Positions 15,475-24,700 of a stretch of 41,304 nt of DNA are shown piece after piece. The position numbers and the translations under genes are program-made. Each line of letters starts with the position of its first letter. Position 1 is the stretch's first letter. The notes under the pieces are model-generated. The model searched no databases, was not told where the DNA came from, and saw nothing but the letters and a program-made list of their open reading frames with translations. The DNA lies in assembly GCA_913057725.1 (NCBI GenBank), contig CAJXOS010000047.1:1-41304 (forward strand). Direction: 5' to 3'. The DNA comes from an uncultured Lewinella sp. (GTDB lineage: Bacteria; Bacteroidota; Bacteroidia; Chitinophagales; Saprospiraceae).

Positions 15475-16242
15475 GTGGACTGGACTATTCCATTTGAGCC
15501 GACAGTAGCAGGACATGCGATCAATGTTCACTTGATCCTCGAGTATACTGCCTTTTTTGTGGCCTTCCGCTATTACGTGTATCCCCGTAAGCGCAGTTCC
15601 GATAAAATCACTTCCGCTAATCGGCTTTCCATTATCCTCGGTGCTATTTTCGGTGCCTTGATTGGCTCGCGCCTGATGGGTTACCTGGAACATCCAATTG
15701 CCATAGACAGTGCTGCTATTTTAGTGAAGGTATTGAACACTAAGACTATTATGGGAGGCCTGTTCGGAGGTTTGCTCGGTGTAGAGTTCAGTAAATACCT
15801 GATCGGCGAGAAACAGCGCTCTGGCGACTTATTTACCCTACCGATTATCTTGGGAATAATTATTGGTAGGATTGGCTGTTTTCTGAGTGGTATTAACGAG
15901 TTCACCTACGGTAGCACAACGAGCTTCTTTCTCGCTATGGATTTGGGCGATGGCTTGCTCCGTCATCCAATCGCGCTTTACGAAATCATATTTCTTCTGG
16001 CCTTATTCTGGATCTTGACGCTTATCTTTAGAAGCCAGCAGCTTCCAGATGGAAAGGTATTTCAGTTGTTTATGATCCTGTACTTTGGCTTCCGATTCCT
16101 GATTGAATTCATCAAGCCAAATATCTTTTTCATTGGAAGCCTAAGTTCTATTCAATGGCTTTGTGTGGTTTGTTGGATCTATTATCACCGAAGCATATAC
16201 GAGTTCTTCAAGCATGCCAGTCAGAGATTACACCTATTATGA
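15475..16242 (+). CDS. Lgt-family membrane protein, divergent (not canonical Lgt)
   Basis: The 255-residue polytopic protein belongs to the prolipoprotein diacylglyceryl transferase family. Visible family features are a glycine-rich MGGLFGGLLG segment (residues 93-102), GRIGCFLSG (131-139), HPIALYE (164-170) and FRFLIEF (206-212). In canonical Lgt the first segment carries an essential His (HGG) and the second reads GRIGN; here they are MGG and GRIGC, so the usual active-site His and Asn are missing. The start is a GTG at 15475; an in-frame stop just upstream excludes longer forms. Its end overlaps the radical SAM gene by 29 bases, implying translational coupling. A role in transferring or handling a diacylglyceryl lipid other than on prolipoproteins is plausible but unproven. 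Confidence 0.75.
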   Translation: MDWTIPFEPTVAGHAINVHLILEYTAFFVAFRYYVYPRKRSSDKITSANRLSIILGAIFGALIGSRLMGYLEHPIAIDSAAILVKVLNTKTIMGGLFGGLLGVEFSKYLIGEKQRSGDLFTLPIILGIIIGRIGCFLSGINEFTYGSTTSFFLAMDLGDGLLRHPIALYEIIFLLALFWILTLIFRSQQLPDGKVFQLFMILYFGFRFLIEFIKPNIFFIGSLSSIQWLCVVCWIYYHRSIYEFFKHASQRLHLL

Positions 16243-17614
16243 TTTTACCCTGAGCCTCTGTCCACGTTGCCTCAAACGAGTGGAGGCGAAGATCGTCTTC
16301 CAGGACAATCAGGTATTTATGCTGAAGCGATGCCCTGAACATGGTCGTTCGAAAGTGCTTATCGCGGATGATGCTGAGTATTACCAGAAGATCAGGAATT
16401 ACAACAAACCATCCGAAACACCCTATCGCTTCAATACGGAGACGCACTATGGTTGCCCATATGATTGTGGTTTGTGTCCGGATCATGAGCAACACAGCTG
16501 CTTAACGGTAGTGGAGATCACAGATCGCTGTAATCTAGCTTGTCCCACATGCTATGCTGGATCCTCACCGACTTACGGACGGCATCGGACATTCGAGGAG
16601 GTAAAGGAGATGCTGGATACGGTAGTACGCAATGAGATAGAACCAGATGTGGTGCAAATAAGTGGCGGAGAGCCAACCATTCACCCGGAGTTCTTCGAGA
16701 TATTGGATTACGCCAAGACCCTGCCGATCCGCCATCTGATGGTGAACACCAACGGGATCAGGATAGCCAAAGACTTTACGTTTGCTGAACGCTTAGCTTC
16801 TTATGCGCCTGATTTCGAAATCTATCTTCAGTTTGACTCCTTTAGAGATTCGGTATTGGAACAAATGAGAGGGGCATCACTCAATTCTATCCGCGAACTT
16901 GCCCTAGAACATCTTAACAGGTTAAACTTGTCAACCACCCTGGTGGTAACGGTACAAAAGCACCTGAATGATGATGAGCTTGGCCAAATTATTGACTTTG
17001 GCCTACGCCAGAAATGTGTACGTGGTGTGACCTTCCAACCCACTCAAATTGCCGGGCGACTGGAGAATTTCAATCACCAAACGGATCGCATTACCTTGAC
17101 CGAGGTCCGGCGTAAAATACTGGAGCAGAATTCGATTTTTGAAGCAGATGATTTAATCCCGGTTCCTTGCAATCCGGATGCCTTGGTGATGGGCTACGCC
17201 CTCAAGATCGGAGAAGATGTTGCACCGCTCACGCGCTACATCAACCCGGCGGAGTTACTGGATAATAGTAGGAATACGATTGTGTACGAACAGGATGAGG
17301 GGCTACAAGAGAAAATGCTATCCCTTTTCAGTACGGCCAATGGTGTCGAAAAGGCCGATGAAAACCTGCAATCTATCCTTTGCTGTCTTCCACAAGTGAA
17401 AGCGCCTGGTCTAAGCTATGATAACCTCTTTCGAGTGATTATCATGCAGTTTATGGACGCTTATAACTTCGATGTGCGAGCGGTGAAGAAATCTTGTGTA
17501 CATATCGTCAGTAAGGACAATCGCATGATCCCTTTCGAAACCATGAACCTTCTTTACCGGGACCATCGCATGGCAACCTTGGAAGAACTGCAAAAATCAA
17601 GCTCATGTTACTAG
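16214..17614 (+). CDS. Radical SAM protein of the tetraether-synthase (Tes)-like family
   Basis: From the ATG at 16214 (chosen because the family N-terminus starts here; the frame continues upstream inside the previous gene) the protein has 466 residues. It has an N-terminal rubredoxin-like metal site (C16-x2-C19 and C40 in KRCPEHG), a second cysteine cluster CPYDCGLC (81-88) with C96, and the radical SAM motif CNLACPTC (C106, C110, C113) with GGEP at 151-154. Further Cys pairs occur late (VPCNPDA, SILCCLP, KSCVHIV). This layout matches the archaeal Tes/MJ0619 family, which couples lipid chains through sp3 carbon bonds or acts on pterins. The bacterial role is unknown. It overlaps genes on both sides. 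Confidence 0.85.
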   Translation: MPVRDYTYYDFTLSLCPRCLKRVEAKIVFQDNQVFMLKRCPEHGRSKVLIADDAEYYQKIRNYNKPSETPYRFNTETHYGCPYDCGLCPDHEQHSCLTVVEITDRCNLACPTCYAGSSPTYGRHRTFEEVKEMLDTVVRNEIEPDVVQISGGEPTIHPEFFEILDYAKTLPIRHLMVNTNGIRIAKDFTFAERLASYAPDFEIYLQFDSFRDSVLEQMRGASLNSIRELALEHLNRLNLSTTLVVTVQKHLNDDELGQIIDFGLRQKCVRGVTFQPTQIAGRLENFNHQTDRITLTEVRRKILEQNSIFEADDLIPVPCNPDALVMGYALKIGEDVAPLTRYINPAELLDNSRNTIVYEQDEGLQEKMLSLFSTANGVEKADENLQSILCCLPQVKAPGLSYDNLFRVIIMQFMDAYNFDVRAVKKSCVHIVSKDNRMIPFETMNLLYRDHRMATLEELQKSSSCY

Positions 17615-17796
17615 AAGTCGGCAACCTGCTACCACTGGTCATCGTAGTTTACCTGGTACTGCATCTACCAGCCATCATTATGTTAGTTATTGGCCTGAGG
17701 TTAAAAGAACGTAAGCCGAAGACCAGTAAGACCTTATTGATTCTTGCCGGAGTCTACTTCCTGGTAGGAGCTGGAATTTGCGGAGGCATGTTTTGA
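17605..17796 (+). CDS. Small two-helix membrane protein (63 aa), coupled to radical SAM gene
   Basis: The 63-residue product has two hydrophobic helices (about residues 6-30 and 43-62) separated by a basic loop (RLKERKPKTSK). Its ATG lies ten bases before the end of the radical SAM gene stop (17612-17614), so translation is probably coupled. No family was recognised. Its position suggests a membrane partner or anchor for the radical SAM and Lgt-like proteins. Confidence 0.7.
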   Translation: MLLEVGNLLPLVIVVYLVLHLPAIIMLVIGLRLKERKPKTSKTLLILAGVYFLVGAGICGGMF

Positions 17797-17836
17797 GTAG
17801 GGGAGAGGCGGCTGTTAGGTAGCGATTGGTACAAAT

Positions 17837-17883
17837 AAAAAAGCCCGTCTTCGTTCCTTATTCTATTTGGAACTCTGACGGGC
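17837..17883 (-). terminator. Rho-independent terminator of tRNA-Ser
   Basis: Read on the minus strand, GCCCGTC and GACGGGC (plus positions 17877-17883 and 17843-17849) form a stem, with an inner GTTCC/GGAAC pairing, followed by a run of T. It directly follows the tRNA gene. Confidence 0.85.
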
Positions 17884-17888
17884 GTGTG

Positions 17889-17973
17889 CGGAGGAAGAGG
17901 GATTCGAACCCCCGGTACCTCTCGGTACGCTGGTTTTCAAGACCAGTGCATTCAACCGCTCTGCCATTCCTCC
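17889..17973 (-). tRNA. tRNA-Ser (anticodon UGA)
   Basis: On the minus strand the 85-base sequence starts GGAGGAATGGCAGAGCGG and ends TTCCTCC plus discriminator G, giving a seven-pair acceptor stem. The anticodon loop is CTTGAAA within the stem CTGGT/ACCAG, so the anticodon is TGA (UGA). The long variable arm (GTACC-GAGA-GGTAC) and the T-loop GGTTCGAATCC confirm a class II serine tRNA. CCA is not encoded. A promoter and a terminator flank it. Confidence 0.97.
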
Positions 17974-18044
17974 GGTTGAACTTCACATTGTGTTCTAAAG
18001 GCTCCACTACTCTTAGCGCTTTCGCTTCTTTTGCGGAGCGGCTG

Positions 18045-18073
18045 CAAAGATAGTTATAGTCACCTATTTCCAA
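18045..18073 (-). promoter_or_regulatory. Promoter of tRNA-Ser
   Basis: On the minus strand TTG (18073-18071), an 18-base spacer, and TATCTTTG (18052-18045) match the Bacteroidota consensus TTG/TAnnTTTG exactly. Transcription would begin about 65 bases before the tRNA. Confidence 0.7.
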
Positions 18074-18187
18074 AATGATTTTATAGAAAAAATAGTTTCC
18101 AGATGTGCAGAAAGTTTTACGGCCTTGGTTGTCAAGGAAATGTGGACTTGGGGCTTTCTTGATTTTAGGAAAGATCGGAGAAGTGAA

Positions 18188-18355
18188 CTAGTGTCGGTAC
18201 CCCTTCCAAGTGCCGCCATAGCGATAGTAGCTGCCTTTTTGATGTTGTTTGCAACAGCTTTCGCACACAAATATCCAAGTCTTACCCTTTTGAATCTGCA
18301 CCCGGAACATCACGGTCTCCTGCTTTCCACAAGTATGGCATTGTTTTGTCTTCAT
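18188..18355 (-). CDS. Small zinc-ribbon-like protein (55 aa)
   Basis: Between the tRNA gene and padR, the minus strand encodes a 55-residue protein starting MKTKQCHTCGKQE. It has two CxxC pairs, CHTC (6-9) and CESC (31-34) with a further Cys35, a typical zinc-ribbon spacing, a beta-hairpin between them (VMFRVQIQKGKTWIFV), and a C-terminal tail YYRYGGTWKGYR rich in aromatics and Arg. It is too short for standard gene calling and is overlapped by unrelated frames. The cysteine pattern and tail look conserved and functional; nucleic-acid or ribosome binding is possible. No named family is claimed. Confidence 0.75.
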   Translation of the reverse strand: MKTKQCHTCGKQETVMFRVQIQKGKTWIFVCESCCKQHQKGSYYRYGGTWKGYRH

Positions 18356-18450
18356 TGCTGAATGGTTTCCCTCTTAACGGCAGGGCCTGTAACTGGTTTA
18401 TTGAAAGCACTCTTGATTACGATCAGCACCGGCAATGATGATTATGTTTG

Positions 18451-18484
18451 CAAAAGTGAAAGAAATAGATTACTTTTACTTTTG
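18451..18484 (+). promoter_or_regulatory. padR promoter and candidate PadR operator
   Basis: CAAAAGTGAAAG (18451-18462) and CTTTTACTTTTG (18473-18484) form an inverted repeat with one mismatch and a 10-base spacer. Its right arm contains TACTTTTG (18477-18484), a perfect Bacteroidota -7 element, 34 bases before padR. A dimeric PadR bound here would block its own promoter. The left arm (CACTTTTG on the minus strand) could also be a divergent -7 element for the zinc-ribbon gene. Confidence 0.6.
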
Positions 18485-18517
18485 TAAACCAAATGAGTGT
18501 AGCTTAATACGCACGAT

Positions 18518-18856
18518 ATGGGACGCAAATATTTAGGCGAATTTGAGGAGCTGGTGCTCTTGTTTGTTGCCGTTCAGGCTGGTCAAGCTTATGGTATTTC
18601 CGTGATGGAGGCTTTGGAGACGGAAGCAGGACGTAGCGTGAATATCAGTGCAGTACACGCCGCCTTACGACGCCTGGAGAAGAAAGGCTTTGTTCGTTCT
18701 GATTGGAGCGAAGCCACTAGTTCAAGAGGGGGACGGCGTAAGCGTTTGTTTACGATTACCCAAGAAGGAGAGGCTGCACTTGTGGAGATCCGTACAATAC
18801 GCAATCAGCTCTGGGGCCGTCTGCCGAATCTCGGTACTAACCTGAGTTTCTCATGA
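18518..18856 (+). CDS. PadR family transcriptional regulator
   Basis: The 112-residue protein starts MGRKYLGEFEELVLLFVA and shows the PadR winged helix: YGISVMEALETEAGR, the recognition region NISAVHAALRRLEKKGFVRS, the wing with SSRGGRRKRLFTIT, and a short C-terminal helix. It is a repressor of the small PadR subgroup. Its stop overlaps the next ATG (ATGA at 18853-18856), so it is translationally coupled to the FtsX-type permease, and it likely controls that gene. A matching inverted repeat lies at its promoter. Confidence 0.92.
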   Translation: MGRKYLGEFEELVLLFVAVQAGQAYGISVMEALETEAGRSVNISAVHAALRRLEKKGFVRSDWSEATSSRGGRRKRLFTITQEGEAALVEIRTIRNQLWGRLPNLGTNLSFS

Positions 18857-21135
18857 ACCGGCCACCCGCTGGGCCTCCTCGTTGGGCCGATCGGTTCTTA
18901 GAGTGGTTTTGCCACCCGGACCTACTGGAGGAAATCCAGGGAGATATTTATGAACTGTATGAAATGCGTGAAGCAAAGTGGGGATCTAAACGTGCCCGCC
19001 GACGCTTCACCTGGGATGTTTTACGCTCTTTCCGACTATCGACTGTTAAGAATTTTGACCTTTTAATTTCACCCGACATGTTAAAAATCAATGTACGCAT
19101 CGCCTTTCGGCAGATGCTTAAACAGAAGGTCTTTACCTTCATCAAGCTTGGCGGCTTTGCGCTGGGAATGGCTGCCTGTTTGTTGATCTCCTTGTACATC
19201 AAGGACGAAACCAGCTACGATCAACATTACCAGGATGGCGACCGGCTATACCGAATGCTGGCACACAATGAAAGTTTGCCCGACTCCTGGCAGAGTAATG
19301 TTTTCTTTCCTGCGCCCTTAGCGGAGGCATTGTTAGCTGATTTTCCCGAAGTGGAGGCTGCTGCCAGAATAAGCCCCGGCGGTTTATTCGGCGGTGGAAG
19401 TAATACGCTTCGTCGTGCTGATCAACAGGAGAATTTCTTCGAAGCCGGCTTTATTCTCGCCGATCCAGAGCTGTTAGATGTTTTGGAAATACCCATTGTA
19501 CAGGGGGATCAGGACCAAGCTTTGGTCGAACCACTCACCATCGTCATTTCGGAACGCAAGGCTAAGCAGTATTTCCCTGGTGAAGACCCACTGGGGAAGA
19601 TGCTGATTATTAATGACGAGCTTGAGAATCCGTACCGCATTAGTGGGGTGATGGCAAATATTCCTGATCATTCGCACCTCGCGCCCATTGATTTTTTGGT
19701 GACGCTGTCTGGCGTAGAATTTTGGGAAGGAGAGCAATCCTATTGGCGTGCCAACAACTACCACACTTATGTACGCCTGGAGGAAGGTGCCAGTACGCAG
19801 CAGCTGGAAACCAAACTACTTTCGCTCATTGATCGGTACTATTTGCCGAGTATGATTGCCGAGGGTGTAAAGGATGCCGAAGATGAGGCCAATAATATGA
19901 GTTTTGGCCTCCAACCGATACAGGATATTTATCTCAAGTCTGGTGGTGTAATGGATTTGCTCCCACATGGTGATATCCGCTTCGTTCGCTTACTAGGAGC
20001 CATAGTTTTATTTATTCTGGCACTAGCTATTATCAATTTTGTCAATTTATCTACCGCTAAGTCTGCTAACCGGGCCCGTGAGGTAGGTATGCGTAAAGTG
20101 GTTGGTTCGCAGCGCCGCCAGTTGGTCCAACAATTCCTCACAGAATCTGTGCTGGTTAGTGCCTTGGCGCTCGTTCTTGGGGTAGTACTGGCAAGTTTAC
20201 TGCTTCCAGCATTCAATCAATTAGCGGATAAACAATTGACGCTACCTTGGCTAGCCTGGTGGTTCTTACCAGTAGCGGCGCTGGGCGGAATAGTCCTAGG
20301 CGTCATTGCTGGAGCGTATCCAGCCCTATTCCTATCTACTTTCAAACCTATTGATGTGCTCCGTGGTCATCTTAGTCGAGGCGCCAAAAGTAGTAGTTTG
20401 CGCAACGCTTTGGTTGTCTTTCAGTTTGCTACCTCCGTTATTCTCATTGTCGGTACACTGGTGGTGTATCAGCAGATGGAATTTATCCTAAACAAGAAAC
20501 TCGGTTTTGATAAGGACCAAGTTGTCATTCTGCAAGGCGCTAATACGCTAGGAGATAGGGTAGGAGCCTTTAAAGAAGAAATCCAACGCTTACCGCTAGT
20601 GCAATCCGTCAGTGTCGGTGATTACCTACCCATTGATGGTACACAACGTAATAGCAATCGATTTAGAGTTGATAATGACGAACAGGTAATTGGACAGTTT
20701 TGGCTGGTGGATCATGAGTATATCAACACCCTGGGGATGGAAATCGTACACGGGCGTGATTTCTCCAGGGAGATGTCTACAGATTCTACCGCAATGATCA
20801 TTAACGAGGCAATGGCTCGTCAACTCGGCTATGATGATCCACTGGGAAGGCAGTTGAACAATGGTCCTGACTGGAATATCATTGGTGTCGTTAAAGACTT
20901 CCACTGGATGTCACTACGAGACGAGATTCTGCCGGTCTGCTTGGTCTTAGAAGAAAGTCCGTACATGATCTCAGTAAAGGCCAGTGCGAATGAAATGGAT
21001 CAATTGATTGGGCAATTAGAGGATACTTGGAGCCGCTTCGTGCCGCATCAGGCTTTCCAATACACCTTTCTGGATCAGGAGTTTGCCAGTATGTACGAAG
21101 ATGTTTTCCGCACACGGGCTGTGTTCATGAGCTAA
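18853..21135 (+). pseudogene. FtsX-type ABC permease with prefix domain, truncated near C-terminus
   Basis: The 760-residue frame has an N-terminal soluble prefix (about 1-75; FLEWFCHPDLLEEIQGDIYEL) typical of PadR-linked permeases, a first helix at about 96-117, a MacB-like periplasmic domain, an FtsX domain with three helices (about 375-510; REVGMRKVVGSQRRQLVQQFL), a second periplasmic domain, and then it stops abruptly after RTRAVFMS. The remaining C-terminal FtsX part continues in another frame from 21134. The expected segment with a membrane helix and EIGIRK-like motif, roughly 35-40 residues, is missing at the junction. So a small deletion plus frameshift seems to have disabled the gene, unless it is an assembly error. 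No ATPase gene is adjacent. Confidence 0.85.
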
Positions 21136-21406
21136 AGTATTGGGGGCGTCGACCCTGGGAATCATTGGATTGCTCAGCAAAGACTACTTGATTCTGGTGT
21201 TGGTAGCCCTGCTCATAGGATTGCCAGTTTCCTGGTACACCATGAAGGCCTGGTTGGCCGATTTTAGCTATGGAATCGAACTGGATTGGCCCATTTTCCT
21301 TACCGCAGCTGTCATTTCGATTTTGATTGCAATTGGCACCATTAGTTACCAGACCATTCGAGCAGCTCGCTTGAATCCTGCGGAGTTCTTGCGAAGCAGT
21401 TCATAG
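21134..21406 (+). pseudogene. Detached C-terminal FtsX segment of the broken permease
   Basis: Reading from 21134 the frame gives KVLGASTLGIIGLLSKDYLILVL and so on, ending AARLNPAEFLRSSS. KVLGAS, the two following helices and the terminal NPAEFLR are the standard C-terminus of FtsX-type permeases. It overlaps the stop of the main frame by two bases and is offset in frame. It has no start codon or ribosome site of its own and is probably not translated. Confidence 0.8.
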
Positions 21407-21439
21407 TCTATTCAAAATTTTAGAGACCGTAAGAAAAAG

Positions 21440-21489
21440 CCAGAAAAGGAGTTCTAATCACCGAACACCTTTTCTGGTCTTCTTTTTTT
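21440..21489 (+). terminator. Rho-independent terminator after the permease
   Basis: CCAGAAAAGGAGTTC (21440-21454) pairs with GAACACCTTTTCTGG (21463-21477), with a small mismatch, and is followed by TCTTCTTTTTTT. It is a strong plus-strand terminator, suggesting the broken permease was until recently an intact transcription unit. Confidence 0.85.
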
Positions 21490-21785
21490 GAAACCAAATA
21501 TTCATTTGTTGAAATACGTATTGGTCCTTTTTTTCTTGTGCTGATTTAGTGGCGGAACGATTTTTTCCTCCCTTTTTTGAATCAAAACCAATTTGTTTTC
21601 CGCTGTCTCTTCTGTAGTAGAGTTAGCGATGAGGTTTGTAGATCCTGCAGCTAATGGAGGCTTTCATTGAGAGTTTTTCAAAAAACCGGTTATATTTTTA
21701 TTAGCTCCGATAAAGGTGGTCTCAACCAACGATCACACCCTTCGGTGCCCACCACCAGATAAGACCGCCAACTATAAGGCTGTCT
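21490..21785 (+). promoter_or_regulatory. Leader and promoter region of gltB
   Basis: About 300 bases without a gene. A candidate promoter is TTG at 21667-21669, 21 bases, then TATATTTT at 21691-21698, one mismatch from TAnnTTTG. Next to it is the 8-base palindrome AACCGGTT. The region is T-rich near 21523-21600. No riboswitch fold was recognised. Confidence 0.35.
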
Positions 21786-24700
21786 ATGCAAGAACAAAAC
21801 TACGACCAAGAACAAGTTCCTGGCGAGCAACAGGAGCACACACAAAGCTTGTACTGCCCAGAATTAGAATCCGATGCCTGTGGTACCGGGTTGATTGCCA
21901 ATCTAGACGGAGTTCCCACCCACGATCTTATTGAGGATGCGCTAAGCATGCTTGTAAATATGGAGCACCGCGGAGCCTGTGGCTGCGAACCAAATTCCGG
22001 AGATGGTGCGGGTATCCTTATTCAACTTCCCCATGAGTTTCTAGTAGATAAGTGTAAAGAGAATGGATTCGATCTCCCTGCCTTCGGTGAATACGGAGTA
22101 GGGATGGTGTTCTTCCCTGCGGACAAACACCTGAGTGAACAGTGTCGCTTCCTTTTTGATGATTACATCGATGAGTTAGGTCTAGTTCGCCTTGGCTATC
22201 GCAAAGTCGCTACCGACAATGAAGAAGTAGGCCCTACTTCTCGGTCCGTTGAGCCACGTATGGAGCAAGTGTTCGTGACCCCCAAGGAGCCAATGGCACC
22301 GGATGCACTGGAGCGCCGTTTGTATGTGCTTCGTAAATATGCTGTCCACAATATTCATATCACCTATCCGCAGACGAAGGATCATTTCTATATCGCTTCC
22401 TTCTCCTACAAAACGGTAGTTTATAAAGGCCAGCTAACCACCTGGCAGTTGCGACCGTACTTTCCGGACCTGCAAGATGTGCGGTGTAAGACAGCCATCG
22501 CTTTAGTACACTCTCGTTTCTCAACCAATACCCTTCCGAAGTGGAAGCTCGCACAGCCATTCCGGATGATTGCCCACAACGGTGAGATCAACACTGTGAA
22601 AGGCAATTTGAACTGGTGGAAGAGTAAGGAGAGCCTCTTAAAATCCAATAAGTTCACCAAGGATGAACTCGAAAAGCTTCTGCCGGTCTGTGGAAACTCC
22701 CTATCCGACTCGGGTAACTTTGATAATGTATTGGAATTCTTAGTGCTGAATGGTTTCAGCCTGCCGCATGCACTAATGATGATGATTCCAGAGGCCTGGC
22801 AAAATGATGACGAAATGCCAGACTTCAAAAAGTCCTTCTACGAGTATCACAAGACCATGATGGAGCCTTGGGATGGTCCGGCGAGCATTTGCTTTACCGA
22901 CGGCATCCTGGTAGGAGCAACATTAGACCGGAATGGTCTTCGTCCATCGCGCTACTGCTTGACGGAAGATAATCGCCTGATTGTCGCTTCCGAGGCTGGC
23001 GCTTTGCCAGTGGATCAGTCAAAAGTTATTCTGAAGGGGCGTCTACAGCCAGGACGTATTCTCATTGCTGACCTTCAAGAACACCGTGTGATCGGTGATG
23101 AAGAACTCAAGGAAACCATTTGTCGCCGACTACCATATCGCGAGTGGCTGGACGCCAATCGCGTTACGTTGGAGGATTTGCCGCTACACGAACGCCCCAG
23201 CACATCTCTAGATAAGAAGACGCTGTTTCGACTACAACAGCTACACGGCTTCACCAAGGAGGATATCAAAGTGATTATCGAGCCAATGATTGCGGTCGGA
23301 AAGGATCCCATTGGTTCTATGGGAGCGGATATCCCCTTAGCTTGCTTATCTCAGCAGTCGCAACATTTGAGCAACTACTTTAAGCAGCTCTTCGCACAGG
23401 TGACTAACCCTCCGATTGATCCAATTCGGGAACGTTCGGTGATGTCGCTGTTCGCGATGTTGGGAGGAGCGGACAATGTATTGGATATCAAACCTGAACG
23501 AGCTCGCTTCATTCACCTTGACCGACCGCTGCTCACGAATGCCGAAGTAGCCAAGATCAAGCAGTTACACCATCAGCACTATCGTACGGGAATCGTTGAT
23601 GCCATTTTCAAAGTAGGTGGACAAGCAGGCCGTTTGAAAGCCGCTATCGATCATATCTGCGCGATGGCCGAAGATCTGGTTCGTAATGGACACAACATCC
23701 TGGTAATCAGTGATCGACAAGCGGATGCCTACCACGCTCCGATTCCGAGTTTGCTGGCTACGGGAGCGATTCACCATCACTTAGTACGAACGGGATTGCG
23801 TGCCCAAACATCGCTGGTCGTGGAAGCTGGTGATGTACGCGAGACGCACCACTACGCTACCTTAATCGGTTATGGTGCTAGCGCAATCAACCCATATTTG
23901 ACCTACGCCACAATTTCTGATTTGTACCATCACGGCGTTTTCGATGAATCGAAAGAACGGGACTACTACATTGGTGTCTACAATAAGGCTGTCGGTAAAG
24001 GCTTGTTGAAGATCATGTCGAAAATCGGCATCTCCACTTTGCAGTCTTACCAGGGTGCGCAGATCTTCGAAGCACTAGGTGTGAATAAGGAAGTGGTGGA
24101 TCATTGCTTTACGGGTACCGTTAGTAGGATTGAGGGAGTTGGATTTAATGGTATTGCCAGTGAAAGTTTGGTACGCCATGAATTAGCTTATCCGCAACAG
24201 GCATTACCAAATCCTCAACTGGAAGTTGGAGGCGTTTACCAGTGGAAGCGACGTGGTGAGGCCCACCTCTTCAACCCGAAGAGTATTCATTACCTGCAAG
24301 TAGCTGCGCGTACCAACGACTTTGAGGCTTACCAGAAATACGCGGCAGAAATCAACAATCAGTCCGAAAAGGCACTAACCCTACGCGGTTTGCTGGCATT
24401 CCGTAAAGGAGCACCAATCCCTTTGGATCAGGTTGAATCTGCAGAAAAAATAATGACGCGCTTTGCGACTGGCGCCATGTCTTTTGGTTCTATTTCGTGG
24501 GAAGCGCATACTACACTGGCTATTGCGATGAACCGTATCGGTGGTCGTAGTAATTCTGGAGAAGGTGGGGAGGATGAAGTTCGCTACCAACCAGATAAAG
24601 ATGGCAACAACCTGAACTCTGCTACCAAGCAGGTGGCTTCTGGCCGGTTTGGCGTTACCAGTCATTATCTAAGTCAGGCATCAGAATTGCAAATCAAGAT

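Noticed and set aside
15475..16242. Annotation as true prolipoprotein diacylglyceryl transferase (lgt)
   Set aside because: The family's key His and Asn positions are Met and Cys, and the gene context is not that of lgt, so the symbol was withheld.
18125..18361. 78-codon plus-strand frame after the tRNA
   Set aside because: It is antisense to the zinc-ribbon gene, whose cysteine pattern is far more protein-like.
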